A stretch of 64,000 nt of DNA, from assembly GCF_000019525.1 (NCBI RefSeq), contig NC_010506.1, forward strand, positions 2,542,001-2,606,000. The letters are read 5' to 3'. This DNA comes from Shewanella woodyi ATCC 51908. GTDB taxonomy: Bacteria; Pseudomonadota; Gammaproteobacteria; Enterobacterales; Shewanellaceae. Below the pieces are notes generated by a model. The model ran no database searches, had not been told where the DNA came from, and saw only the letters and a program-made list of their open reading frames with translations. The position numbers and the translations under genes are program-made. Of the stretch, positions 27,252 through 36,643 are shown one piece after another. Each line of letters starts with the position of its first letter. Position 1 is the stretch's first letter.

Positions 27252-29186
27252 GTGAAGGCCCTAACGCAAAAATTAACCAAAGCGACTCTGGATGCATTTA
27301 GTGCCGATGGAGCTCTAGCGAGCCATGTTCAAGGCTATAGTGCTCGTGAGGTACAGATTTCGATGGCGTCTGCTGTGTGTGAAGCGATAGCTGAGCAGCA
27401 CAATTTAGTGGTGGAAGCGGGCACTGGTGTGGGCAAAACTTTCGCTTACCTTATTCCTGCGCTACTTAGTGGTCAGCAGATCATCGTCAGTACTGGCAGT
27501 AAAAACCTTCAAGAGCAGCTATTTTATAAAGATCTTCCTACACTTCTTTCATTGCTGAAATTGACCCCTAAGGTGGCGTTGCTCAAAGGGCGCAACAACT
27601 ATTTGTGCCAAGAGCTATTAGAGAAACAGCTGCAGGCCTGTGATTCTCTAGACACGAAAGTACTTGATGATCTACTTAGAATTAATCAGTGGGCGGGGCA
27701 AACCAGTGATGGGGATTTAGGTGGGCTGACATCTGTGTCAGAGACCTCCGATGCGCTGCCCTTAATTGCCAGCCGGCGCGAGGTTTGCTCCGGTAAAAAG
27801 TGTGCTCACTATGAGGTGTGTTATACCCGAAAAGCGCGCAGTAAAGCGATGGATGCCAAGGTGATTGTGGTCAACCACCACCTTTTCTTTGCTGACAGGG
27901 TATTAAAAGAGACTGGATTTGCCGAGTTATTACCAGAGTCGGATGTGGTGATTTTCGATGAGGCACATCTGCTACCAGATATTGCTGTGACCTATTTCGG
28001 TCAGCAACTCTCCACCCGCAGCTTCAGTGAGCTGCTCAATGAGATTATCAATATCTACCGCAATGAGCTTAGGGATTCTGCCCAGATAGAGACACTGACC
28101 TCTCGCTGTATTCGTTTTTTTAATGATTGGCATCAACAGCTGTTTGAATATGATGAAACTGACTGGCGACGCTTGATGGGAGAGCAGCAGATTGCTGCTT
28201 CCTCTTGGGAGTTAATCGCTGAATTTAAGGCTTTGGAAAACCTGCTTATTGGGCATCTTGGGCGCAGTGATGATCTGGACAGCGCGGTTGAAAAGCTTAA
28301 TGGTTATATTCACAAACTGAATCAATTTTTGCTTTGTGACAATGAACAAGCGGCATACAACATAGATTATGGCCATCGCTATTTGACATTAAGAATCGCG
28401 CCAATTCATGTTTCCCGTGAGTGCGAGCAGTTATTTGACCCTAAAACGGCGTGGATATTTACCTCTGCAACCTTACAGATCAATCGTGATTTAAGTTTAT
28501 TTACTAAAGATTTAGGCATAGACAGTGCGAAAAAGATGATCTTAGACAGTCCCTTTGATTATTTTAATAATGCACTTTTATGTGTGCCTCGCCATCTTTC
28601 GCGGGTCAGTTATCATGATGCTGCGGTCAGGGATCTCGTCGCGGTAGCAACCAAAGCGATTAATGCGGCTCAAGGGCGGACATTTATTCTCTTTACCAGT
28701 CATAGAATGATGAACGCGGTCGCGACAGTACTGAGCAGTAGGGTGCAATATCCATTATTGGTACAGGGTCAGGCTGGTAAGCAGAGTCTGCTGAAGAAGT
28801 TTCGTCAATTAGGTAACGCGGTACTGCTTGGTACTGGTGCATTTTGGGAGGGGGTTGATATGCGTGGCAGATTGTTAAGCTGCGTGATTATCGACAAACT
28901 GCCATTTGTGTCACCGGATGATAGCTTATACCGTGCGCGCGCCGACAGTATCTCCCGTGATGGCAAAGACCCCTTTGCCACACTCTCTTTGCCACAAGCG
29001 GTGATCTCACTTAATCAAGGGGTTGGCCGTTTAATTCGAGATGAAAAGGATAAGGGAGTATTAATCTTGTGTGATAACCGCATTGTTAATCGCCCCTACG
29101 GACAGGCATTTCTTAACTCACTTCCACCGATGAAACGTACTCGGGATATGGACCAGGTTGTCAATTTTTTAGAAAAGATAAAATAA
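27252..29186 (+). CDS. yoaA: DinG-family ATP-dependent DNA helicase YoaA
   Basis: The 644-residue XPD/DinG-type helicase shows 'VVEAGTGVGKTFAYLIPAL' (Walker A), four cysteines of the iron-sulfur domain in 'CSGKKCAHYEVC' and upstream 'LCQE', 'VIFDEAHLLPD' (DEAH box), 'VNHHLFFAD', and the C-terminal motifs 'LLGTGAFWEGVDMRG' and 'QGVGRLIRDEKDKG'. YoaA works in repair of stalled replication forks. Start is the GTG at 27252. In E. coli the next gene is tsaB; here ndh and the amino-alcohol cluster lie between. Confidence 0.92.
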   Translation: MKALTQKLTKATLDAFSADGALASHVQGYSAREVQISMASAVCEAIAEQHNLVVEAGTGVGKTFAYLIPALLSGQQIIVSTGSKNLQEQLFYKDLPTLLSLLKLTPKVALLKGRNNYLCQELLEKQLQACDSLDTKVLDDLLRINQWAGQTSDGDLGGLTSVSETSDALPLIASRREVCSGKKCAHYEVCYTRKARSKAMDAKVIVVNHHLFFADRVLKETGFAELLPESDVVIFDEAHLLPDIAVTYFGQQLSTRSFSELLNEIINIYRNELRDSAQIETLTSRCIRFFNDWHQQLFEYDETDWRRLMGEQQIAASSWELIAEFKALENLLIGHLGRSDDLDSAVEKLNGYIHKLNQFLLCDNEQAAYNIDYGHRYLTLRIAPIHVSRECEQLFDPKTAWIFTSATLQINRDLSLFTKDLGIDSAKKMILDSPFDYFNNALLCVPRHLSRVSYHDAAVRDLVAVATKAINAAQGRTFILFTSHRMMNAVATVLSSRVQYPLLVQGQAGKQSLLKKFRQLGNAVLLGTGAFWEGVDMRGRLLSCVIIDKLPFVSPDDSLYRARADSISRDGKDPFATLSLPQAVISLNQGVGRLIRDEKDKGVLILCDNRIVNRPYGQAFLNSLPPMKRTRDMDQVVNFLEKIK

Positions 29187-29225
29187 TAAAAGAGGGCGAG
29201 ATTAATAATCTCGCCCTCTTTTATT
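29185..29225. terminator. Bidirectional terminator between yoaA and ndh
   Basis: Two perfect 19-base arms (29185-29203 and 29207-29225) with core AGAGGGCGAGATT and a three-base loop lie between two convergent genes. A and T tails at the ends make it work on both strands. It overlaps the yoaA stop codon. Confidence 0.92.
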
Positions 29226-29265
29226 TCATTGGACTCGCTATTGAGTTCAACGATTGAGCTTGGCA

Positions 29266-30567
29266 TTAGTGCAGCTTCATTCTCGGTCTGACAACGCGCA
29301 TTACTTTCTCGGCAAACCAGAGTCCGAGGGTTTTAACGCTGCCGTGTATGGCTCTTTGGTGCATGCGGTACAAAGAGATATAAACTAGACGAGCAATTCT
29401 GCCCTCAATGAACATGCTGTTCTTAGTCAAGTTACCCATCAAGCTGCCCACAGTACTGAAACGTGAGAGATTAACCAGTGAACCATGATCCACATAGGTG
29501 TAAGCTTCTCTTGGTTCACCGTTGAGCTCGTTAATAATGTTTTTCTCTACACATTCAGCCATTTGGTGCGCCGACTGTGCACGTGGTGGAACAAAGCTGC
29601 CATCGGCTTGTTGGCAAGCACAACAATCCCCGATCACATAGATAGCCTCATCGACAGTGCTAAGTAGGCTAGGTTTGACCATGATCTGATTGGCGCGGTT
29701 TAGCTCAAACAGTTCAATCGACTTGATAAAGTCTGGCGCTTTCACTCCTGCGGCCCATAGCATCAAGTTGGCTTCAATCACCTCTCCTTCAGAGGTGACA
29801 AACCCTTGAGCTGTGGCTTCGCTGATGCGGGTGTTTTCCATCACATTGACACCCAGCTTAGTCAACTCACGTCTGGCAGAGCCTGCAATACGCTCAGGCA
29901 GTGCAGGGAGAATACGAGGGCCAGCTTCAATAAGGTGGATATTGAGTTTTTCAGCTGTCATCTTGCTTAAGCCATAGATTTTCAACATCTCGGTGACATG
30001 GTAAAGCTCTGCTGAAAGCTCAACTCCTGTTGCACCGCCGCCAACGATGGCGATGTTGAGCTGGTTAATAGATTCTGACTGGTGGACTCGGGTAAAGCAG
30101 TCCAGTAGGGCATCGTGAAAACGATTTGCCTGCTGGTGGGAGTCGAGGAAGAAGCAGTTCTCTTTTACGCCTGGGGTGTTGAAATCATTGCTGACACTGC
30201 CGATAGCTATCACTAATTTATCGTATGAGATCTGACGTTCAGGCAAGATAGTATGACCAGCATCATCGGCAATAGGAGCCATGGTGATCTGCTTCGTTTC
30301 AGCATTGAGTCCACAGAAAGTTCCAAGCTGAAATTGGTAGCCATGTTTTGCAGCATGAGCAGAGTAGACAACGCCATCGAGATCGGAATCCAGTGAGCCA
30401 GTGGCGACCTCATGAAGCAGGGGTTTCCATATGTGGGTACGATTTTTATCGACAAGGATAATCTGAGCACGGTTTTTTCTCCCCAGCTTGTGTCCTAGCT
30501 GAGTGGCTAGCTCTAATCCTCCGGCGCCACCGCCAATGATAACAATTCTTGGCCCTGCTGCGTTCAT
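29266..30567 (-). CDS. ndh: Type II NADH:quinone oxidoreductase
   Basis: NDH-2 (433 residues, E. coli Ndh 434) oxidises NADH and reduces quinone without pumping protons. The FAD site is 'IVIIGGGAGGLELATQLG' at the N terminus, the NADH site 'LNIAIVGGGATGVELSAEL' at about 170-190, and 'YVIGDCCAC' the second FAD block. The C-terminal part is amphipathic and basic, as expected for peripheral membrane binding. It is monocistronic and convergent with yoaA. Confidence 0.93.
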   Translation of the reverse strand: MNAAGPRIVIIGGGAGGLELATQLGHKLGRKNRAQIILVDKNRTHIWKPLLHEVATGSLDSDLDGVVYSAHAAKHGYQFQLGTFCGLNAETKQITMAPIADDAGHTILPERQISYDKLVIAIGSVSNDFNTPGVKENCFFLDSHQQANRFHDALLDCFTRVHQSESINQLNIAIVGGGATGVELSAELYHVTEMLKIYGLSKMTAEKLNIHLIEAGPRILPALPERIAGSARRELTKLGVNVMENTRISEATAQGFVTSEGEVIEANLMLWAAGVKAPDFIKSIELFELNRANQIMVKPSLLSTVDEAIYVIGDCCACQQADGSFVPPRAQSAHQMAECVEKNIINELNGEPREAYTYVDHGSLVNLSRFSTVGSLMGNLTKNSMFIEGRIARLVYISLYRMHQRAIHGSVKTLGLWFAEKVMRVVRPRMKLH

Positions 30568-31010
30568 CTGTTGCTCCGTAAAATGCTTATGTTGGTAAAA
30601 TTAAATAAATCACACGGATCGACTGCTTGTGATCCGTCGTTAGGGTGCTAGCTAGAATTAACCAACATGACATCTGGTTAACAGTAAGCAAGCTGCTAAT
30701 TCAAATTTTTAGTGAGGAAAGGACTACATAACGAGATACTTATACTGGCTGATATTATTGATTATGTCACCAGTATATTTACCTAAATTTGAGCTGCTTG
30801 CTGGAGAATTAAGCTAGTGTAGCGATAAGTTAATCTCTGTGTAGACTTACTGTTAATGTGAGTTTGTTGTTTAAAGGCGATGGTCATATCTTCACCAATC
30901 TGTTTAAAATTGAAGTGATGAATAACTTATGAAGTAACTTGTTGGGGAACCGTGTTATTCATGCTATGTTTTTGTTTTACTCATGTTTTTAATAAGGTAA
31001 AGGGGGGCTA
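30568..31010. other. Divergent promoter region, ndh and LysR regulator
   Basis: The 443-base gap is non-coding on both strands as far as I can see and must carry the ndh and LysR-gene promoters. No repeat or clear operator was recognised. Confidence 0.5.
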
Positions 31011-31985
31011 GTGCGAGCATTTGATTTTGATTTGAAAAGTTTGCAGGTGTTTGTCATTGCGGCCCAAACTGGCAGCATGACAGAAACTGCCAGACGTTTA
31101 GGCTTGACCCAATCTTCGGTATCCCAGACCTTGTCTATGTTAGAAAAAAACCTCAAGGTGGAGTTGCTCGATCGCACTGTTCGGCCACTTGGGCTGACCA
31201 TTGCAGGGCGCTATTTTTTTGATCAATCCAGTCATCTTCTTTCCCAAGCTGAGCAGACTCAAAAGGTGTTTAGCCAAGGGGCTTTTGAGCAACTTCACTT
31301 AGTGCGTATCGCTATGGTTGACTCCTTGGCAACTTCGTTAGGCAAGCCCTTGATTGAAGCTGTGAAAAAGCGAACAGAGAACTGGACATTGTCCACTGGC
31401 CGCTCCCACATGCATGCCGATGCGTTAATGTCTCGCCAAGTCGATATTATTATCTCTGATGATGCACTTGAAGACAGTGATGAGCTCAGCCGCTACCCAA
31501 TATTGAGTGAGCCTTTTGTTTTAGTCAGCCCCTTGAATGTGGGTTGGGAGCATAAAGAGGGGAGTTTAGTAAGCGATATTCACCGTTTACATCAAGAGTT
31601 GGATTTTGTTCGCTATACCCACGATTCCTTAATCGGTACCAGTATCGAGCGATACCTAAGACGTCTTGGCATTAAACCAGCAATGAGATTACAGTTGGAT
31701 AATACCTTTGCTGTACTGTCTATGGTGGCATCTGGTCTGGGCTGGACCATCACGACCCCTTTGTGTTTGTACCAAAGTGGTATCCCTTTGGCGCAAGTCA
31801 AGTGCCAGCCACTCCCTGCCAATTATGGTTTTAAGCGACGTTTAACCTTAGTCACTCGTCGCCATGAACTGAGCGATCTGGCAGAGCAGATGGCCAGAGA
31901 CAGTTGTGAGATCATGTCCGAGTGTTTTCTACCTGAACTTGAAAAAGATCTTCCCTGGCTAGTGGCAGATATCGATATAGGTTAA
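31011..31985 (+). CDS. LysR-family regulator of the amino-alcohol cluster
   Basis: The 324-residue protein has the LysR winged helix-turn-helix at the N terminus ('LKSLQVFVIAAQTGSMTETARRLGLTQSSVSQTLSMLE', about residues 8-47) and a two-lobed effector domain with 'RIAMVDSLATSLGKPLI'. Start is the GTG at 31011, eight bases after AGGGGGG. It lies in the same direction as the catabolic genes rather than divergent, with an inverted repeat (32021-32043) between it and the permease. It is the likely activator of that operon; the inducer is unknown. Confidence 0.85.
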   Translation: MRAFDFDLKSLQVFVIAAQTGSMTETARRLGLTQSSVSQTLSMLEKNLKVELLDRTVRPLGLTIAGRYFFDQSSHLLSQAEQTQKVFSQGAFEQLHLVRIAMVDSLATSLGKPLIEAVKKRTENWTLSTGRSHMHADALMSRQVDIIISDDALEDSDELSRYPILSEPFVLVSPLNVGWEHKEGSLVSDIHRLHQELDFVRYTHDSLIGTSIERYLRRLGIKPAMRLQLDNTFAVLSMVASGLGWTITTPLCLYQSGIPLAQVKCQPLPANYGFKRRLTLVTRRHELSDLAEQMARDSCEIMSECFLPELEKDLPWLVADIDIG

Positions 31986-32020
31986 CCGTTCCACTATTGA
32001 GTTTATAGGAGTCGTTTTTC

Positions 32021-32043
32021 TAGTATTAAAAAAATTAATACTA
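32021..32043. promoter_or_regulatory. Candidate LysR operator upstream of the permease
   Basis: TAGTATTAA and TTAATACTA are perfect nine-base arms around five As, a dyad of the size used by LysR regulators (T-N11-A). It lies 35 bases after the regulator stop. A role as a weak terminator cannot be excluded. Confidence 0.45.
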
Positions 32044-32160
32044 CAGCGTTAGGACAAATGATTGTTGTTGTCGTTTAGCAAGGAGGCTATTAGGTTCGAT
32101 GAGGTGTTAATTCAAAGCGAGCATCGGGCCATTTCGCAAACAAAGATAAAGGGAAATGTC

Positions 32161-33621
32161 ATGTCACAAGAATCAAAGCAACAAAGTGCACCTAAAACAA
32201 AAAATAAAAGCATCGAGTATGAAGCCGTTTCCGATGAGTACATGAGTCAACGTCAGCTTAAAAAGGGGGTAGCTGGTTGGGTATTACTGGCGAGTTTGGG
32301 GATATCTTATGTGATCTCCGGTGATTTTGCGGGGTGGAATTTCGGCCTCGAACTTGGCGGCTTTGGCGGTATGTTAATCGCAACATTGGTGATGGGATTA
32401 ATGTATATCTGCTTAGTATTAAGCTTGGCGGAGATGTCATCCTCACTGCCAACAGCGGGGGGCGGCTACAGCTTTGCTCGCCGTGCTATGGGTCCCTGGG
32501 GAGGCTTTTTAACGGGAACGGCTATTTTACTTGAATACGCCATTGCTCCAGCTGCCATCGCCATCTTTATTGGCGGGTATGTGAATGAACTTGTTGGGAT
32601 AGATGGCCCTATCGTGTATGCCGCTTTCTACTTAGTTTTTGTTGGTCTACACCTTTGGGGGGCGGGGGAAGCATTAAGAATTATGATGGGGATAACCTTG
32701 CTAGCGGTTATCGCCATCGGTGTTTTTATGGTGGGGATGGTGCCTCATTTTGATCCCGCGAACCTGTTCGATATCGCAGCTAATCCAGACGTTGCAGGCT
32801 CAAGTAGTTTTCTACCTGAAGGTTACATGGGGATCTGGGCTGCATTGCCTTTTGCTATGTGGCTGTTTCTTGCAGTAGAGGGGGTGCCATTGGCGGCTGA
32901 GGAAGCGACAGATCCAGCGAAAGATATGCCAAAAGGAATTATCGCCTCCATGTTGGTATTGATTGTCTTTGCGGCCGCAGTGCTGCTATTGGTTCCTGGT
33001 GGAGCTGGTGCTGAGGCGATGAAAACCCACGGTGCACCACTAGTTGGCGCACTGCAGTCTGTTTACGGCTTAGACTCTTTAGCTGCTAAGTTTGTTAATT
33101 TAGTCGGTCTGTTTGGTTTAATTGCCAGTTTCTTCTCCATTATCTATGCCTACTCTCGTCAAGTTTTTGCTCTTTCTCGAGCGGGATACCTACCACGTTT
33201 TCTCTCCTTGTCTGGTCAGCGAAAAGTACCTGTTTGGGCGTTAATCGTACCGGGAATATTAGGCTTTCTTTTGTCGCTAACAGGCGAAGGGGATTTGATG
33301 ATCACCATGGCGGTATTTGGGGCGACGATCTCCTATGCCATGATGAGTCTGTCACATATTTTACTTCGCAAGAAAGAGCCCCAGCTTGAACGCCCCTATA
33401 AAACACCTGGTGGTGTGCTGACATCTTCTATCGCCTTAATTCTTTCACTGGTCGCTCTGGCATCAACCTTCGTAGTGAGCCTTCAAGCGGCCATGTGGTC
33501 TGCACTTTTCTATCTGATTATGGTGACCTACTTTGTGCTATATAGCCGCCATAGATTAGTTGCTTCAGCGCCAGAGGAGGAGTTTGACATGATAGCGTCT
33601 GCGGAGTCAGAGCTTAATTAA
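32161..33621 (+). CDS. APC-family permease, ethanolamine-permease-like
   Basis: The 486-residue protein has twelve predicted helices and an APC-family N terminus 'LKKGVAGWVLLASLGISYVISGDFAGWNFGLE', close in pattern to the ethanolamine permease (Eat) group, with 'SLAEMSSSLPTAGGGYSFARRAMGPWGGFLTG' in helices 2-3 and 'AVEGVPLAAEEATDPAKDMPKG' in the middle. The ATG at 32161, behind AAGGGAAA, is preferred over an upstream TTG at 32062 that would add an unlikely 33-residue leader. The substrate is inferred from subgroup resemblance and the downstream enzymes. Confidence 0.82.
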   Translation: MSQESKQQSAPKTKNKSIEYEAVSDEYMSQRQLKKGVAGWVLLASLGISYVISGDFAGWNFGLELGGFGGMLIATLVMGLMYICLVLSLAEMSSSLPTAGGGYSFARRAMGPWGGFLTGTAILLEYAIAPAAIAIFIGGYVNELVGIDGPIVYAAFYLVFVGLHLWGAGEALRIMMGITLLAVIAIGVFMVGMVPHFDPANLFDIAANPDVAGSSSFLPEGYMGIWAALPFAMWLFLAVEGVPLAAEEATDPAKDMPKGIIASMLVLIVFAAAVLLLVPGGAGAEAMKTHGAPLVGALQSVYGLDSLAAKFVNLVGLFGLIASFFSIIYAYSRQVFALSRAGYLPRFLSLSGQRKVPVWALIVPGILGFLLSLTGEGDLMITMAVFGATISYAMMSLSHILLRKKEPQLERPYKTPGGVLTSSIALILSLVALASTFVVSLQAAMWSALFYLIMVTYFVLYSRHRLVASAPEEEFDMIASAESELN

Positions 33622-33640
33622 AACCCATTAGCTTAGGAAA

Positions 33641-33683
33641 TTGGCTGCTGGATACTCGCGTTTATCCTGTCTTCAGCAGCCAA
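33641..33683 (+). terminator. Hairpin after the permease gene
   Basis: TTGGCTGCTG (33641-33650) pairs perfectly with CAGCAGCCAA (33674-33683) over a 23-base loop, followed by AAAATCG rather than Ts. It may be a processing or stability element more than a true terminator. Confidence 0.4.
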
Positions 33684-33724
33684 AAATCGCGACCAGTTAC
33701 TAAAATGATAATTAAATAAGCAGA

Positions 33725-33754
33725 TTGTCCGTAGAGCCGTGAATTGGCGGACAA
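33725..33754 (+). promoter_or_regulatory. Inverted repeat in the leader of the ligase gene
   Basis: TTGTCCG (33725-33731) and CGGACAA (33748-33754) flank a 16-base spacer and lie just upstream of the GGAAG ribosome binding site. It could be a second operator or an RNA hairpin near the start of the enzyme genes. Confidence 0.35.
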
Positions 33755-33772
33755 CAATAAGGAAGTGGGAAT

Positions 33773-35140
33773 ATGGAAGCGAGAGAAGTAAAGAGTATTG
33801 CCGATGCCATTGCCATCATAGATGAGCGAGAGTTAACTCATGTGAAGGTGGGCGTGTTTGATAATGATGGCGTTATGCGCGGCAAGTATATGTCAAAAGC
33901 TAAGTTTATCGCTTCCTTAGAGAAGGGGTTTGCTTTTTGTGATGTGGTACTTGGCTGGGATGTTAAAGATCAGCTTTATGACAATGCTAAATACACAGGC
34001 TGGCATACGGGCTACCCTGATGCACCAGTGCGAATACTACCCCATACTTGCCGTGATGTAATTGGCGAAGAGGGGATGCTGTTATTTATTGCTGAGTTTG
34101 CCGAGGAAGCGGAAGCGGTTTGTCCACGAGGCACCCTAAGACGCGTGATTGAGAAAGCTGACAGTATGGGCTTTAACGCGTTTGCAGCGCTTGAATATGA
34201 GTTCTTTCTGTTTAATGAAACACCGCACTCTATTCGTAAGAAAAACTTTCGCGATCTCGAGACCATCACTCCCGATTGGTTTGGATACTCTATGATCCGC
34301 AATTCGGCTCATTCAGATCTTTATCAAGATATCCTGTCGATGGCTGAAACCATGGATTTTCCTATCGAAGGGATCCACTCAGAAACAGGGCCAGGTGTGA
34401 TTGAAGCGGCCATTGCCGTCGACAGTGCAGAAACGGCTGCCGATAAAGGTGCACTATTTAAAACCTTTATGAAGGTACTGGCGCAGAAGCGAGATTTGAT
34501 GGCGACCTTTATGGCGAAATGGTCGGGGGATTATCCAGGCCAAAGTGGCCATATACACCTCTCGCTGCAGAATAAAGATGGCACATCGGCGTTTTATGAC
34601 CCCAGTCAGACCCACTCAATGAGTAAAATACAGCGGCATTTTTTAGCGGGTCAGCAAAAATTAATGCCCGAGTTTCTCTGCATGATAGCGCCAACAATTA
34701 ATAGTTACTCACGTATGATCCCTGGTTTTTGGGCGCCCACTGATGCGACATGGGGCGTTGAAAACCGCACTACAGCTCTGAGAGTGATCCCAGGCTCTGC
34801 AAAGTCGCAACGAGTGGAGTACCGTTTAGGTGCTGCTGATGCAAACCCTTATCTTGCATTAGCTGCTGCGCTCGCTAGTGGCCTTTATGGCATAGAGCAT
34901 GAGTTAGAGCCAGAAGCTCAAGTCAAAGGTAATGCCTATGAGCAGACTCATGATGTGCAATTAGCACTGCCTGCAACCTTATGGGATGCAGCGCAGAAGT
35001 TTAAGCAATCAACTGCCGCGGTCAGCTGCTTTGGTGAAGCGTTCGTTGAACACTACGCGATTAGCCGTGAGTGGGAGGAGCGTGAGTTTAGAAAACATGT
35101 TACTGACTGGGAGATGGCGCGGTATTTCGAAATTATCTAA
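33773..35140 (+). CDS. Glutamine-synthetase-like gamma-glutamyl-amine ligase
   Basis: The 455-residue protein belongs to the glutamine synthetase superfamily in the PuuA / gamma-glutamylethanolamide synthetase group rather than to GlnA. 'FAALEYEFFLF' (metal-binding Glu), 'SETGPGVIEAAI', 'SGHIHLSL' (metal His), 'WGVENRTTALRVIPGSAKSQRVEYRLGAADANPYLALAAALASGLYGIE' are in order. The adenylylation Tyr loop of GlnA is absent. It would join glutamate to the amino group of an amine with ATP. It stands before aldehyde dehydrogenase, alcohol dehydrogenase and amidotransferase genes, so an amino alcohol is the inferred substrate. Confidence 0.8.
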   Translation: MEAREVKSIADAIAIIDERELTHVKVGVFDNDGVMRGKYMSKAKFIASLEKGFAFCDVVLGWDVKDQLYDNAKYTGWHTGYPDAPVRILPHTCRDVIGEEGMLLFIAEFAEEAEAVCPRGTLRRVIEKADSMGFNAFAALEYEFFLFNETPHSIRKKNFRDLETITPDWFGYSMIRNSAHSDLYQDILSMAETMDFPIEGIHSETGPGVIEAAIAVDSAETAADKGALFKTFMKVLAQKRDLMATFMAKWSGDYPGQSGHIHLSLQNKDGTSAFYDPSQTHSMSKIQRHFLAGQQKLMPEFLCMIAPTINSYSRMIPGFWAPTDATWGVENRTTALRVIPGSAKSQRVEYRLGAADANPYLALAAALASGLYGIEHELEPEAQVKGNAYEQTHDVQLALPATLWDAAQKFKQSTAAVSCFGEAFVEHYAISREWEEREFRKHVTDWEMARYFEII

Positions 35141-35194
35141 AGAGTATAAGCATAAACAACTGACTAAAATTGTCGTACTGGAGTTAAGTGATTT

Positions 35195-36610
35195 ATGGAA
35201 CTACCTTCACAAGAAATGATGCAAGACACTGTCTCTCCAATAGATGGTAGTGTGTTTGTCAGCCGTCCGCTTGCCGATGAGCAACAGGTATTAGCCTGTG
35301 TTGAACAGGGGACTTTAGCTTATAAGGGGCCCGAAAATAGTTGGAAAGAGACTAAGCTCTGCGAACGTAAGGATCTGTGTAAAAAAGCCATCGAGCAACT
35401 ACTGAGTCATAAAGATGAGATAGCTAGTGAGCTAAGTTGGATGATGGGGCGACCGATACGCTATGGCGCAGGCGAGCTTGCTGGTGTTGCTGAGCGTAGC
35501 GATTATATGATTGAGGTGTGTGAGAAAGCGTTAGCGGATATCACTCTTGAAGAGCGATCAGGATTTACTCGCTATATTAAACGAGAGTCTCTGGGCGTGG
35601 TACTGGTTATCGCTCCGTGGAACTACCCTTTTTTAACTGCCATCAATGCCATCATTCCCGCTTTACTTGCAGGGAATTGCGTTATTCTTAAACACTCTGC
35701 TCAGACACCTCTGTGCGCGGAGCGTCTGTACCAAGCATTTACAGACGCTGGGTTACCTCAAGGGGTTTTTCAATATCTGCATATGGATCATGACAATACC
35801 GCCAAGCTTATCGCCAATGAGCAGATAAATTATGTGGCGTTTACCGGTTCTGTTTTTGGCGGAGAGATGGTTGAGAAAGCGGCTGTCGGACGTTTTATCG
35901 GTGTTGGGTTAGAGTTAGGAGGAAAAGATCCTGCTTATGTTCGCGAAGATGCCGATATTGATAGCGCGGTAGAAACCTTAGTTGATGGTGCTTTTTTCAA
36001 TTCAGGTCAATCCTGTTGTGGCATTGAGCGTATCTATCTTCATCACAGCATTTATGACGAATTTGTCGCAAAAGCGGTGGCGTTAACTGAGCAATATCAG
36101 CTGGGACGTTCAGATGAGTCAAATACTACCTTAGGTCCTTTGGTGAGAACTTCGGCGGCAGATTTTGTGCGTCAGCAGATAGATGATGCTGTGGCGCAGG
36201 GCGCCATCGCGCATATCGATGAGTCGCTATTTCCCATGAGCCAATCGGGTACTCCCTATCTTGCTCCCCAAATTCTGACTCAGGTCGATCACACCATGAA
36301 AGTGATGACACAGGAGTCCTTTGGACCTGTCGTGGGGATCATGAAGGTGATGGATGATGATGAAGCGGTTGCACTTATGAATGACAGTGATTTTGGTTTA
36401 ACCGCGAGTATCTTTACCCAAGATATAGATCTTGGTATTACATTGGGTGAGCAGTTGCAGACAGGGACTTTTTTCCTTAATCGTTGTGACTATCTCGATC
36501 CAGCACTGGCCTGGACAGGGGTGAAACAATCAGGGCGAGGCTGCACGCTTTCTCAATTAGGTTTTGATCAGCTTACTCGACCTAAATCATTTCATATTAA
36601 ACATGGTTAA
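35195..36610 (+). CDS. NAD(P)-dependent aldehyde dehydrogenase
   Basis: The 471-residue ALDH has 'IAPWNYPF' (141-144 region), the general-base Glu240 in 'GLELGGKDPAYV', the nucleophile Cys274 in 'NSGQSCCG', and 'FTGSVFGGEMV' for the cofactor. A late 'ESFGPVVGIMKV' block is also typical. In this cluster it would oxidise the gamma-glutamylated aldehyde from the alcohol dehydrogenase to the acid, in the way PuuC acts in putrescine breakdown. It follows the ligase after 54 bases. Confidence 0.88.
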   Translation: MELPSQEMMQDTVSPIDGSVFVSRPLADEQQVLACVEQGTLAYKGPENSWKETKLCERKDLCKKAIEQLLSHKDEIASELSWMMGRPIRYGAGELAGVAERSDYMIEVCEKALADITLEERSGFTRYIKRESLGVVLVIAPWNYPFLTAINAIIPALLAGNCVILKHSAQTPLCAERLYQAFTDAGLPQGVFQYLHMDHDNTAKLIANEQINYVAFTGSVFGGEMVEKAAVGRFIGVGLELGGKDPAYVREDADIDSAVETLVDGAFFNSGQSCCGIERIYLHHSIYDEFVAKAVALTEQYQLGRSDESNTTLGPLVRTSAADFVRQQIDDAVAQGAIAHIDESLFPMSQSGTPYLAPQILTQVDHTMKVMTQESFGPVVGIMKVMDDDEAVALMNDSDFGLTASIFTQDIDLGITLGEQLQTGTFFLNRCDYLDPALAWTGVKQSGRGCTLSQLGFDQLTRPKSFHIKHG

Positions 36611-36643
36611 CCTCAATATAGTTAGATCCAAAAGGAGTTGTTA

